Of a DNA stretch of 64,000 nt, positions 7,952 through 16,583 are shown piece after piece (the first letter of the stretch is position 1; each line of letters begins with the position of its first letter). The DNA is taken from NCBI GenBank assembly GCA_000720535.1, contig JOAZ01000008.1, positions 248,001 to 312,000 on the forward strand. The letters are read 5' to 3'. This DNA comes from Streptomyces halstedii (GTDB lineage: Bacteria > Actinomycetota > Actinomycetes > Streptomycetales > Streptomycetaceae). The position numbers were made by a program, and so were the translations under genes. Under the pieces are notes generated by a model that saw only the letters and a program-made list of their open reading frames with translations, had not been told where the DNA came from and did no database searches.

Positions 7952-10201
7952 GTGTCGCTGCGCGGAGGTGATCCAGCCGAGATCGGAGGCTATCCGCTTG
8001 AGGCGCGACTCGGCTCGGGCGGCATGGGCACGGTCTTCCTGGCCCGTACCAGTTCGGGACGGCCCGTCGCGATCAAGCTGATCCACCAGCAGTTCGCGGG
8101 GGACGACGAGTTCCGCATCCGCTTCCGGCAGGAGGTGGCGGCGGCGCGGCGGGTGAGCGGCGCGTTCACCGCCGCCGTGGTCGACGCCGCCCCCGAGGCC
8201 GAGCAGCCGTGGATGGCGACGACCTACATCGAGGGGCCCACGCTCGCCCAGTACATCGCCAGGAAGGGACCGCTGGACGGGGCGGAGCTGAGGAGGCTCG
8301 CCATCGGGCTGGCGGAGGCGCTGCGCGACATCCACCGGGTGGGGGTGGTCCACCGTGACCTGAAGCCCTCGAACGTCGTGCTCTCGCCCGAGGGCCCGCG
8401 CGTCATCGACTTCGGCATCTCCCGCGCCGTGGACCAGCAGACGCTGACGATGACGGGGCGGGTCATCGGTACACCGCCGTTCATGTCGCCGGAGCAGTTG
8501 CAGGCACCGCGTGGGGTGGGGCCGCGGTCCGACGTCTTCTCGCTGGGGACGCTGCTGGTGTACTCGGCGACCGGCCGAGGGCCCTTCGACGCGGACAGCC
8601 CGTACATGAGCGCGTATCAGGTGGTGCACGAGGAGCCGTCGCTGGACGCCGTTCCGGTGGCCCTGCGCGCGGTCGTCGAGCCGTGCCTGGACAAGGAGCC
8701 CGAGGGCCGTCCTTCCGCGGACGAACTCCTCACGCTGCTGCGGGACCTGCCGGCCGACCTCGGCGGGACCGGCTCGGCGGGGGCCGGTGCCGGCCGCACC
8801 CGTGACGTGGTCACCCAGCACGACGTGGCGACGCCGCCCACGCCCACCCCGGTGCCGGCCGGCCCGGACACCGACCCGGCCGTTTCCGGCACAGGAAGCA
8901 CGGGCACCTCCATCGGCCGGGGACTGCGCCGCCGATGGCGCCCCGTGCTCGCCGCAGCGGTCGCGGTGGCGGCGATCGGTGGGGGAGCCGCCGTACTGAA
9001 GACGGGCGGCTTGGGGGAAGACGGCGGCGGGGACAAGGCCGGCACCGTCGCGGCCCCGGCCGCCGCACTCCCGGAAGGCTTCGCGCCGTGGCGCGGAACC
9101 GTGCCGGGCGGTCGCGAGGACCTCTCCGACGAACTGCGGTGCGTGGCGCGCGGCGAGGCGCTGTTCTGCGGGGGCGGCGGGGTCGTCGCGACCCGTGTCA
9201 GCGCCCTGGACGGCTCGCGGGTGTGGACGGCGAAGAGCCCGGGGGTCCCCGTCCAGGGCACGTATCTGGTGGGCGCCACCGACGACACGGTGCTCGGCTA
9301 CCGCTTCGCCGCCGAGGACGCCCCGCAGGACCCGTCCAGCGAGGTGGTGGCCATCGACGCGGACACCGGCCGGGAGCTGTGGTCCGTGCCGTCCGGCGCC
9401 TGGTCGACAGCGGTCACGGGCCGGACCCAGGACGCCGTGGTGGCCGGCTCCGCCGTCGTCACGGTCGACGCCTCCAACTCCCGCTTCGAGGCCCGCGACG
9501 CCCACAGCGGTGAGGTCACCTGGACCCGGCCGTTCCCCGGGGACACGCGGTGCGCTCCGGTCCTGGCGGGCCCGCGGCTCTTCGCGATGTGCGCGCCGGA
9601 CGCCGAACTGGACGCCTCGGAGGTGCGCCACCCCACCCTGTACACGGTCGACCGCGCCTCCGGGGAACTGGGCGAACCCATCGAGGTCGACGGGCCCGCC
9701 GTGCCCATGGGCGTCGCCGACGGCCGCCTCGTACTCCTCCAGGAACACCGGGAGGGACCGGCGACGACCGGCTACGACGGGGTGGCGCGGGTCGACCCGG
9801 CCTCGCGGAAGGTCACGTACTCCCGGCTGGCCAAGACCTACGAGGGGACGCCCGGCATGGCGGACGGCACCGTCTACGTGAGCGGGCAGACCGGTCTCGT
9901 CACCGCGCTCGACCCCGCGACCGGCCGGAAGAAGTGGTCGCGGCAGACCGGCGTGGAGGGTGCGTCGGGTCCTGCCGAGGGAGCCGACGCGCTCTACTTC
10001 AGCTCGGCCAGCGGCCGGGTGGTCGCGCTGTCGCCGCAGGACGGCACACCCCTGTGGGCGACGAATCCGCAGGCCGACGGTCTGACGGGGGACCAGGGCA
10101 CGAGCCCGCGTGTGACCGTCGCGGGGCGTGTGGTGGTCGCGGCGGCGGCCGAGAACACCCTCTTCGCCTTCGACGCGCTGAAGCCGCCGAAGGCGGGCTG
10201 A
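7952..10201 (+). CDS. Transmembrane Ser/Thr protein kinase with extracellular PQQ-type beta-propeller
   Basis: 749 aa. The GTG at 7952 follows GGGAGGGCGGGAAGA. The kinase domain is residues about 12-270, with glycine loop 'LGSGGMGTVF', Lys42 in 'VAIKLI', catalytic Asp136 in 'HRDLKPSN' and 'IDFGISR' for the metal loop. A Pro/Thr-rich juxtamembrane segment precedes one membrane helix at about 330-350. The rest (about 370-749) is a series of 'W...D..TG...W' strands as in PQQ/YVTN propellers ('IDADTGRELWSVPSG', 'LDPATGRKKWSRQTG'). This is a PknB-type sensor kinase. The propeller would sit outside the cell, but its ligand cannot be read from sequence. No phosphatase gene is adjacent. Confidence 0.9.
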   Translation: MSLRGGDPAEIGGYPLEARLGSGGMGTVFLARTSSGRPVAIKLIHQQFAGDDEFRIRFRQEVAAARRVSGAFTAAVVDAAPEAEQPWMATTYIEGPTLAQYIARKGPLDGAELRRLAIGLAEALRDIHRVGVVHRDLKPSNVVLSPEGPRVIDFGISRAVDQQTLTMTGRVIGTPPFMSPEQLQAPRGVGPRSDVFSLGTLLVYSATGRGPFDADSPYMSAYQVVHEEPSLDAVPVALRAVVEPCLDKEPEGRPSADELLTLLRDLPADLGGTGSAGAGAGRTRDVVTQHDVATPPTPTPVPAGPDTDPAVSGTGSTGTSIGRGLRRRWRPVLAAAVAVAAIGGGAAVLKTGGLGEDGGGDKAGTVAAPAAALPEGFAPWRGTVPGGREDLSDELRCVARGEALFCGGGGVVATRVSALDGSRVWTAKSPGVPVQGTYLVGATDDTVLGYRFAAEDAPQDPSSEVVAIDADTGRELWSVPSGAWSTAVTGRTQDAVVAGSAVVTVDASNSRFEARDAHSGEVTWTRPFPGDTRCAPVLAGPRLFAMCAPDAELDASEVRHPTLYTVDRASGELGEPIEVDGPAVPMGVADGRLVLLQEHREGPATTGYDGVARVDPASRKVTYSRLAKTYEGTPGMADGTVYVSGQTGLVTALDPATGRKKWSRQTGVEGASGPAEGADALYFSSASGRVVALSPQDGTPLWATNPQADGLTGDQGTSPRVTVAGRVVVAAAAENTLFAFDALKPPKAG

Positions 10202-10202
10202 T

Positions 10203-10229
10203 CCGGGCGGCCGGCCGCCCGCCGCCCGG
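10203..10229. terminator. Bidirectional hairpin between convergent genes
   Basis: CCGGGCGGC, a 9-nt loop, GCCGCCCGG. It lies right after the kinase stop and before the 3' end of the opposing ketosynthase gene, and it also contains a 16-bp palindrome. Confidence 0.55.
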
Positions 10230-10394
10230 ACACCTGAGCGGCTCACCCGCCGGGCCCGCGAAGTGCCGGAGCCGCTTGCCGCCTGCCGTCCGGTCGGGCC
10301 TTCTTTCGCCGCCGAGGCGGGCCACGGACGCGTGGACACCGTCGCCCTCGTCACCGTGGGACGCGAGGTCCGGACAGCGGTGACACCCACGTAC

Positions 10395-11621
10395 TCAGGA
10401 AGCTCTGACCAGGGCGAGGACGACGTTGTGGCCGCCGAAGCCGAAGGAGTGGCTGACGGCCACCCGGATGTCCTGCCGACGCGGGCGTTTGGTGACGCAG
10501 TCGATGTCGAACTCGGGTGCCGGAGCGGACAGGTTGGCGATCGGGGGTGCGGTGCGGTGCTCGACGGCGAGCACGGTCAGCGCCGCCTCGACGGCTCCCG
10601 CCGCGCCCAGGCCGTGACCGAGCACGCCCTTGGGCGCGGTGACGCTGGGACGGTGCGGCAGCACGCGGGCGATCAGCGCCGCCTCCCTGGCGTCGTTGAG
10701 CGGGGTGGAGGTGCCGTGGGCGTTGACGTGGTCGACATCGTGCGGGGCCAGCCCCGCCTGCGCCAACGCGGTACGCAGGGCCGACTCGGCGCCGTCGGCG
10801 CCGGGGTCCGGAGCGGTGGGATGGTAGGCGTCCGAGGTGCTGCCGCAGCCCACCAGCCGGGCGCGGGAGCGGGCGCCGCGAGCGGCGGCGTGCTCCACGC
10901 GTTCCAGGACGAGGACGCCCGCGCCCTCCCCCATGACGAAGCCGTCACGGTCGACGGCGAACGGCCGGGACGCCTCGGTGACCGGGCCGCCGCGTCGGGA
11001 CAGGGCGCCCAGACGCCAGAAGCCGGTCGTCACCAAGCGGCTGATGGTCGCCTCCGTCCCTCCGGCCACGGCGACATCGCACTGGCCGGAGACCAGGAGG
11101 TCGCGGGCCACCGCGACGGCGGTGGCACCGGAGGCGCAGGCGGTGGACGGGGCGAGGCTCGGGCCCTGGGCCCCGAGGTCGATGGAGACCTCACCGACCG
11201 CCATGTTCGGGATGATCTGGGGGATGGTGAGCGCCGAGACCATGTCGGCGCCCAACTCCTCCAGGCGCCTGGCCTGTTCCTCGCGTACCGTGCCCGCTCC
11301 GAGTCCGCAGCCGATGACGACGGCGACCCGGGCGCCGTTCCACGTACGGGGATCGAGGCCGGCGTCGTGCACGGCCTCGCGGGCGGCGAGCACCGCGAGC
11401 TTCGCGTCCCGCGACATACGCCAGGCGGTACGTCCGACGCGCCGGTCCAGGGCCTCCGACGAGAGGGGGACACGGCAGGAGAAGCCGACGGGCAGGCCGG
11501 TGAGTGCCGGGTCGGGCGCCGCGGTGCCCACGCCCTGGCAGACCGCGCTCCAGGTGGTGGCGGCGTCCTCCCCGGCCGGGGTGACCATGCCGAGACCGGT
11601 GACGGCCACGGGCGTCGTCAT
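10395..11621 (-). CDS. Stand-alone beta-ketoacyl synthase (FabF/KAS-II type) of the ole-PKS cluster
   Basis: 408 aa. It carries the full Cys-His-His triad: Cys162 in 'STACASGATA', His302 in 'NAHGTST' and His336 in 'KGVLGHGLGAAG'. Length and motifs fit a decarboxylating KAS-II. No chain-length-factor partner is present, so it is not a type II minimal PKS. The ATG at 11621 overlaps the ACP stop by 4 nt, and it is the last gene of the six-gene minus-strand operon. It could extend or transfer an acyl chain on the neighbouring ACP, linking PKS and Ole chemistry. That link is inference. Confidence 0.88.
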   Translation of the reverse strand: MTTPVAVTGLGMVTPAGEDAATTWSAVCQGVGTAAPDPALTGLPVGFSCRVPLSSEALDRRVGRTAWRMSRDAKLAVLAAREAVHDAGLDPRTWNGARVAVVIGCGLGAGTVREEQARRLEELGADMVSALTIPQIIPNMAVGEVSIDLGAQGPSLAPSTACASGATAVAVARDLLVSGQCDVAVAGGTEATISRLVTTGFWRLGALSRRGGPVTEASRPFAVDRDGFVMGEGAGVLVLERVEHAAARGARSRARLVGCGSTSDAYHPTAPDPGADGAESALRTALAQAGLAPHDVDHVNAHGTSTPLNDAREAALIARVLPHRPSVTAPKGVLGHGLGAAGAVEAALTVLAVEHRTAPPIANLSAPAPEFDIDCVTKRPRRQDIRVAVSHSFGFGGHNVVLALVRAS

Positions 11622-11878
11622 GAGGGTGCCACCGTCCTCGGGCCGGCCGCGCGCAGCGCGTCGAGGTGGTCGGCGACTTCGGCGACGGTCCGGACGGGCG
11701 CGGCGTACTCGCTGCTGATCTTGACGGCGAAGCGTTCGTGCAGGATGAGCACCAGCTCCGTCAGGGCCAGGGATTCCAGGCCCAGTTGCTCCAGCGTGGC
11801 CTCGGGGTGGACGGCGTCCTCCGGGACGCGGAAGGAGCCGGTCAGGACCGTACGGAGGGTGTCGTAGGTGTCGGGCAC
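11618..11878 (-). CDS. Discrete acyl carrier protein
   Basis: 86 aa. The GTG at 11878 has GAGGA six nt upstream and lies inside the 3' end of oleD (37-nt overlap). The phosphopantetheine attachment site is Ser36 in 'LGLESLALTELV', and the acidic helix-II pattern fits a type II ACP. Its stop overlaps the ketosynthase start (ATGA). It is separate from the ACP at the end of the big PKS, so the cluster has two carriers. A carrier between PKS product and OleA or ketosynthase is a plausible role. Confidence 0.87.
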   Translation of the reverse strand: MPDTYDTLRTVLTGSFRVPEDAVHPEATLEQLGLESLALTELVLILHERFAVKISSEYAAPVRTVAEVADHLDALRAAGPRTVAPS

Positions 11879-12888
11879 GGGGTGTCCTCGCTGTCGTCGA
11901 AGGCGGGCGGGGCGGTCCGGGCGAGTTCCGCGAGGCCGGCCTCGAACCCGATCGGCGGTTCGAAGGACAGCTCGCGGCGCGCCGCGGTCAGGTCGAAGTA
12001 GTGCGGTTGCAGCAGTTCCGCCACCAGGAAGCGGCTCAGGGCCAGGGGGCGCGGGCTGCTGACCAGGCGCAGGCAGGTGTCGCTGACGGCGGCCGCGGCC
12101 GTCGCCAGGCGGGGCGGGACGGCGCACCACCGGGCGTCGACCCCCGCGGCTCGCAGGAAGTGGTGGGCGATCTCCCGCAGGGGGCGCGGGTCGTCCTGGC
12201 TGATGAAGTAGGCGCGGCCGCCGATCCCGGGTGACTGCCGCAGCCGGTCCAGGGCGAGGAGGTGGGCGTGGGCGGCGGTGTGGAGATGGGTGGTGTCGAC
12301 GAGGTTGCCGCCGTCGCCGGGCATCAGCAGGCGCCCGGCCCGTACGGCGCGCGCCAGGGCGGGGGCGAAGTGCGGGTCGCCGGGGCCCCAGATGACGTGC
12401 GGGCGCAGCGATACGGTGGCCAGCTCCGGGCTGTGGGCCCTGAGGACCAGGGCCTCGGCGGCGGCCTTGGTCCGGGGGTAGGCGGCCAAGTGGCGGGACG
12501 GGTACGGCAGATCCTCGGTGACGCCCTCCAGGCCGCCGGGCCGGAAGACGACGCTGGCGGTCGAGGTGTGGACGAGTCCGCGCACCTGGTGGGCACGGCA
12601 CTGTTCGACGACGTTGCGGGTGCCGAGGACGTTGGTCGCCCAGTAGAGCCGCGACGGGCCGCTGACCCCGGCCAGGGCGGCGTTGTGGATGACGGCGTCG
12701 CATCCGGCGACCGCGCGTGAGACCGCCTGCGCGTCGGCGAGATCGCCCAGGTGCTGCCGGACGCCCAGCTGCTCCAGGGCGGTGCTGGGGCGGCGGCCGA
12801 GGGAGGAGGTGGCGATGCCGCGTGCCGTCAGCCGGCGGCAGATCTCCAGACCGAGGAATCCGCTTCCCCCGGTGACCAGTACCTTCAT
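11842..12888 (-). CDS. oleD: OleD-like NAD(P)-dependent 2-alkyl-3-ketoacid reductase (extended SDR)
   Basis: 348 aa. The start ATG overlaps the oleC stop (ATGA). The N-terminal Rossmann motif is 'VTGGSGFLG' (GxxGxxG). The SDR tyrosine-lysine pair is in 'YPRTKAAAE', with the upstream Thr/Ser of 'VHTSTASVVF' as third catalytic residue. 'LRPHVIWGPGD' is the typical 3beta-HSD/OleD block. In olefin biosynthesis this family reduces the 2-alkyl-3-oxoacid made by OleA to the beta-hydroxyacid. Position between oleC and an ACP gene, with overlaps on both sides, supports that role. Confidence 0.85.
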   Translation of the reverse strand: MKVLVTGGSGFLGLEICRRLTARGIATSSLGRRPSTALEQLGVRQHLGDLADAQAVSRAVAGCDAVIHNAALAGVSGPSRLYWATNVLGTRNVVEQCRAHQVRGLVHTSTASVVFRPGGLEGVTEDLPYPSRHLAAYPRTKAAAEALVLRAHSPELATVSLRPHVIWGPGDPHFAPALARAVRAGRLLMPGDGGNLVDTTHLHTAAHAHLLALDRLRQSPGIGGRAYFISQDDPRPLREIAHHFLRAAGVDARWCAVPPRLATAAAAVSDTCLRLVSSPRPLALSRFLVAELLQPHYFDLTAARRELSFEPPIGFEAGLAELARTAPPAFDDSEDTPCPTPTTPSVRS

Positions 12889-14462
12889 CGCGTCCTCCCG
12901 CGCAGGCGCCCGGTGGCCCAGGCCGCGAGCCGTGGACGGTCGATCTTGGAGTTGTGCCGCGGGTCGGTGGGGAAGCCGGGATGCGGGAGCAGGGCGTCGA
13001 CGCGGTGCCCTTCCGGATGGCCTTCCAGAGCGGCCCGTACAGCTGCCAGGGCCGCGGCGGGGGAGGTGGCGGGCATGGGCTCCACGCACAGGACGGGCCG
13101 CTGGCACCCGGCCGGGCCGACGCCGACCAGAGCGGTGCGGCGGACACCGGGAGCGGTGTCGGCGGCGGTCTCGACGTCCTCGGTGGTCAGGGCGGAGCCG
13201 GTACCGGTGACCAGATGGGCCTTGCGGCCGAGAAACCACAGCCGGCCCTGGTCGTCGAGCCGGCCGAGGTCTCCGGTGCGGTGCAGTACACCACGGCCGG
13301 TGACGCTCTTCGTGGCGGCGTCCGCGTCCGGACGTCCGTGGTAGGCGGGGCTGACGGTGGGTCCGGTGACGGCGATCTCTCCGAGTCCGGTGGCGTCCGC
13401 GTCCAGGATCAGGGGGTGGACACCGGGCAGCGGCGGGCCCAGGCACGTACCGGTCTGCCCGGCGGGCGGCCGGACGCGTGTGGCCCGCAGGCCGTGGTCG
13501 TCGATCGCGGAGACGGGCAGGCACTCGGTGGCGCCGTAGACGCTGAGGATCTCGGTGGCGTCCGGCACGGCCTCGCGCAGTGCTTCGGCGAGGTGGAGAC
13601 GGAGCGGGGCGCCGAAGGAGAGGATCCGCCGGACCGAGGGCAGGGCGATGCCGTGCCGGGCGCAGTGACCGGCGATCAGGGTGAGCACGGCGGGCGAGGC
13701 GAGGATCTGGGTGACGCCGTGCTCCAGGATCGGTTCGACGAGCGCCTTCGCCGGGGTGCGTGCCGGGGCCAGGTGGTTCACGGCCGGGGCGAGAGTGGTC
13801 AGGCCCAGGAGCGGGCCGAGCATCGCCACCGGGAGGAACCCCGCCAGGAGTACGTCGTCGGGCCGGGGATCCAGCAGTGCGGTGAGCGCGTCGAGTTGTC
13901 CCGCCAGGGTGGCGTAGCGGTATTCCGCGCCCTTGGGGCGGCCGGTGGAACCGGACGTGAAGGCGATGACGGCCAGTTCGTCACCGCCGGGTTCCCGGGG
14001 CAGCGGGGCCGGGGCACCGCCGCCGGGCGTCCGGGTCGCCAGACGCCGTCCCGGAGCGAGCAGCGGCCGGCCGGTGACCAGCGAAACCTGGACATGCGGG
14101 CGGCCCCACCCCAGGACCAGGCGTCCCCACTGGGCCGGCGGTTCACCGATGAAGACGTCCGGCGCGACGTCCCGCAGGCAGCGGCGCACCTCGGCGCGCG
14201 GCTCGATCAGGACGGGCACGGCGCCGAGGGAGCACAGGGCGTACGCGACGACGGTGAGGTCGTACGCGTCACGGGTCATCACGACGGCCTTGTGGCCGGC
14301 CCGGACACCGGCCCGGTGCAGGGCCTGCGCGGTGCTCTGGCAGCTCCGCACCAGGTGGCCGCGGCCGACCGTCCGGGACGCCCCCTCACGGCAGTGGATG
14401 AGCGCGGTGGCGTCAGGCCGGCCCGCCAGGCGGGCGATGACGCCCGGTGCGGTCGTGGTCAT
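12885..14462 (-). CDS. oleC: OleC-like AMP-dependent beta-lactone synthetase
   Basis: 525 aa, ANL superfamily. Motif A3 is 'FTSGSTGRPKG', A5 is 'YGATECLP', A7 is 'RTGDLGRLDDQGR', and the C-terminal lysine motif is 'NSKIDRP'. OleC enzymes adenylate 2-alkyl-3-hydroxyacids and close a beta-lactone. Length and gene order fit OleC rather than a generic fatty acyl-CoA ligase. The start overlaps the oleB stop and the end overlaps the oleD start, both by 4 nt. The substrate chain cannot be read from the sequence. Confidence 0.86.
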   Translation of the reverse strand: MTTTAPGVIARLAGRPDATALIHCREGASRTVGRGHLVRSCQSTAQALHRAGVRAGHKAVVMTRDAYDLTVVAYALCSLGAVPVLIEPRAEVRRCLRDVAPDVFIGEPPAQWGRLVLGWGRPHVQVSLVTGRPLLAPGRRLATRTPGGGAPAPLPREPGGDELAVIAFTSGSTGRPKGAEYRYATLAGQLDALTALLDPRPDDVLLAGFLPVAMLGPLLGLTTLAPAVNHLAPARTPAKALVEPILEHGVTQILASPAVLTLIAGHCARHGIALPSVRRILSFGAPLRLHLAEALREAVPDATEILSVYGATECLPVSAIDDHGLRATRVRPPAGQTGTCLGPPLPGVHPLILDADATGLGEIAVTGPTVSPAYHGRPDADAATKSVTGRGVLHRTGDLGRLDDQGRLWFLGRKAHLVTGTGSALTTEDVETAADTAPGVRRTALVGVGPAGCQRPVLCVEPMPATSPAAALAAVRAALEGHPEGHRVDALLPHPGFPTDPRHNSKIDRPRLAAWATGRLRGRTR

Positions 14463-15415
14463 CGGGTTCCTCGCAGGAAGTCGCGTACGCGGTCGCCGAG
14501 TTCGGCCGCGGCGTCCTCCATCACGAAGTGCCCGGCCTCCGGGAACCGGTGGACGTCCGCGTGGGGACAGCGGCGGACCCACTCCTCCAGCACGTCCGGG
14601 GTGAACACCGGATCGCGCATGCCCCAGCCGATCAGCAGGGGCAGCGCGGTCGGACCGGCGTCGGCGCCCGGAGGTTCGAGGAGCCGCCACACGGGATCGG
14701 TGACGTCACGCGGGATGGCGCGGACCGCGTCGGTGACGGCCCGCCGCTCGGCGCGCCGGGAGACGGGCCGGAGGTAGGCGCGGCGCTCGGCCGGAGACAG
14801 CGGCCGGTGCACTCCGGCGCGCACGGCGGTGCGCGCGAAGCCGTTCGTGAGGTGCACGGCGTCGGCCACCCGTGGGTGGTCGCGGATCCAGCGCAGGTAG
14901 AACGGCAGCCGGAAGCCGCCGGGCCACGGGAAGGCCACGGTGTTGCAGATGACCAGACGGGCCACGACCCCGGGGTGCCGCAGGGCCCAGGCGATGCCGA
15001 GCGGACCGCCCCAGTCGTGCAGGACGAGCGTCCAGCCACGCTCGGGCAGCCCCTCGTCCCGCACCAGGTGCCGGTGGAGGAGGTCCAGGTGTTCCAGCTG
15101 GACCTGGTACGGGTCCGGGACCCCGGCGGCCGGCCTCAGGTGCCGGGACAGCCCGAAGCCGGGCAGGTCCGGTGCCAGGCAACGGGCGTGCGGGGAGAGC
15201 CGGTCGAGCAGCTTGCGCCACGCGTAGCTCCAGGACGGATTGCCGTGCAGGAACAGCACCGGCTCCCCGGAGCCGAGATCGACGTAGTGCTGCCCGGTGG
15301 CCGGCACACGCCGCCAGTGCCGGGGCGCGGGATAGCCCGGCATCAGCCGTGCCAGCGCGGTGGCGCGTTCCGTCTCGGTGAGTGCCGGGGTACGCCCGGC
15401 CCGTGTCGTCACCAT
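14459..15415 (-). CDS. oleB: OleB-like alpha/beta hydrolase (beta-lactone decarboxylase)
   Basis: 318 aa from ATG 15415; an in-frame GTG at 15412 would give a 4-nt overlap with oleA instead. The fold is haloalkane-dehalogenase-like. The oxyanion motif is 'LFLHGNPSWSYAW', the nucleophile Asp lies in 'LVLHDWGGPLG' and the catalytic His in 'EAGHFVMEDA'. OleB proteins share this look and decarboxylate beta-lactones to cis-olefins. Assignment over dehalogenase rests on its place between oleA and oleC. Its presence predicts that the pathway ends in an alkene rather than a stable beta-lactone, unless the enzyme is inactive or slow. Confidence 0.84.
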   Translation of the reverse strand: MVTTRAGRTPALTETERATALARLMPGYPAPRHWRRVPATGQHYVDLGSGEPVLFLHGNPSWSYAWRKLLDRLSPHARCLAPDLPGFGLSRHLRPAAGVPDPYQVQLEHLDLLHRHLVRDEGLPERGWTLVLHDWGGPLGIAWALRHPGVVARLVICNTVAFPWPGGFRLPFYLRWIRDHPRVADAVHLTNGFARTAVRAGVHRPLSPAERRAYLRPVSRRAERRAVTDAVRAIPRDVTDPVWRLLEPPGADAGPTALPLLIGWGMRDPVFTPDVLEEWVRRCPHADVHRFPEAGHFVMEDAAAELGDRVRDFLRGTR

Positions 15416-16461
15416 CGGACGAGGGCCAGCCCGAAGCTCAGGCCGCTGGCCACGCCGAGCATCGCCACGGTGTCCCCCGCTTCGACGCGGTCGGCCTCCC
15501 GCGCCTTGACGAGCTGTAAAGGCAGTGAGGCCGCCGCGCAGTTGCCGTGCTCGGCCACCGCGGGCAGGCACACGCTCTCGGGCAGGGAGAACAGGTCGAG
15601 CATCTGCCTGTACTGCGGCATGGCGATCTGGTGGAAGGCGACGAAGGCACCGGCGCGTGCCGCGGCCAGCTCGTCCCTGGCGACGGCGAGGGCGTCGGGA
15701 AGGACGTCGAGCAGCCCCTGGCGCAGGTCCCCGTTCAGACGCAGCGTGGTGTGGTCGTCGTGGACGGAGCGCTGGTGCATGGTCCCTCCGCCGGACACGG
15801 TGCACGCCTCCCAGGCGGCGGAGTTGCTGACGAAACGCATCGCCGTGATGCCGGGGCCGTCCTCGCCCGCGGGCCCGGCGGTGAGCACCATCGCGGCGCC
15901 GGCGTCGGACGCGGTGTAGCCGGGCAGGGCCCTGAGCAGCGCCTGCCGGTCGGGTACGTTCCAGCGGGTCACCAGGGAGCCCGTCTCCCCGCAGACGATG
16001 AGGACGGTGCGGTAGCGGCCGGTCTCGATGAACGAGGCGGCCGTCTCCATGGCGTTGAGGACGCTGTTGCAGGCGTTCTTGACGTCGAACACCGGGCAGG
16101 TGGCGCCCATCTTGGCGGCCACCAGGTGAGAGGTGGCGGGTTCGATCAGGTCCGCGGCGGTGGCGGCGAACAGCAGCAGATCGATGTCACCGATCCGCAG
16201 GCCCGCCTCGTCGAGTGCCTCGCGGGCGGCCGCCGCGGCGAGGTCGGAGGCGTTCTCCCCGTCTCCGCGCACATGGACTCCGCGCACTCCGGTGAGATCT
16301 TCGAGCAGGCCGGGCGGCGGTGCGTACTCCCCGCTCTTGGCGATCTTCTCGCGGATCTCGTCCATGGTCCGGTAACGAGTCGGTAAGTGGGCGGTGACGG
16401 CCGCGATGCGGGCACGGGCGGGTTCGGGCACCGCGTAACCGTAACGGCGCCACGAGGCCAC
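15409..16461 (-). CDS. oleA: OleA-like thiolase-fold acyl-CoA condensing enzyme, with two TTA codons
   Basis: 350 aa from GTG 16461; the exact start is uncertain because the ribosome site is weak. The thiolase/KAS-III triad is Cys131 ('VKNACNSVLNAM'), His277 ('AFHQIAMPQ') and Asn307 ('HGNCAAAS'). OleA enzymes perform a non-decarboxylative Claisen condensation of two acyl chains to a 2-alkyl-3-oxoacid. Codons 26 and 315 are TTA (positions 16386-16384 and 15519-15517), among only three in-frame TTA codons I found in the window. Translation should therefore need the bldA tRNA. As first gene of an overlapping operon, this would gate everything downstream. It is transcribed away from the PKS gene. 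Confidence 0.86.
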   Translation of the reverse strand: MASWRRYGYAVPEPARARIAAVTAHLPTRYRTMDEIREKIAKSGEYAPPPGLLEDLTGVRGVHVRGDGENASDLAAAAAREALDEAGLRIGDIDLLLFAATAADLIEPATSHLVAAKMGATCPVFDVKNACNSVLNAMETAASFIETGRYRTVLIVCGETGSLVTRWNVPDRQALLRALPGYTASDAGAAMVLTAGPAGEDGPGITAMRFVSNSAAWEACTVSGGGTMHQRSVHDDHTTLRLNGDLRQGLLDVLPDALAVARDELAAARAGAFVAFHQIAMPQYRQMLDLFSLPESVCLPAVAEHGNCAAASLPLQLVKAREADRVEAGDTVAMLGVASGLSFGLALVRW

Positions 16462-16583
16462 TCGGACCGAAGATCCGCCCCCAGAGCGACCTTCACCCGA
16501 ACGAGTGGCCGGTGTTGGCTTTCGCTCCCGTGATGCCTTTCAATCCGCACGAAGTCTGCAATCGGTGGGAAAAGGCGGGGGAC

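Noticed and set aside
10395..11878. Minimal type II PKS (KS-CLF-ACP)
   Set aside because: Only one ketosynthase is present and it has a full active site; there is no CLF. The context is ole plus type I PKS.
14459..15415. Haloalkane dehalogenase
   Set aside because: Motifs overlap with dehalogenases, but the position between oleA and oleC with 4-nt couplings fits OleB better. A biochemical test would decide.
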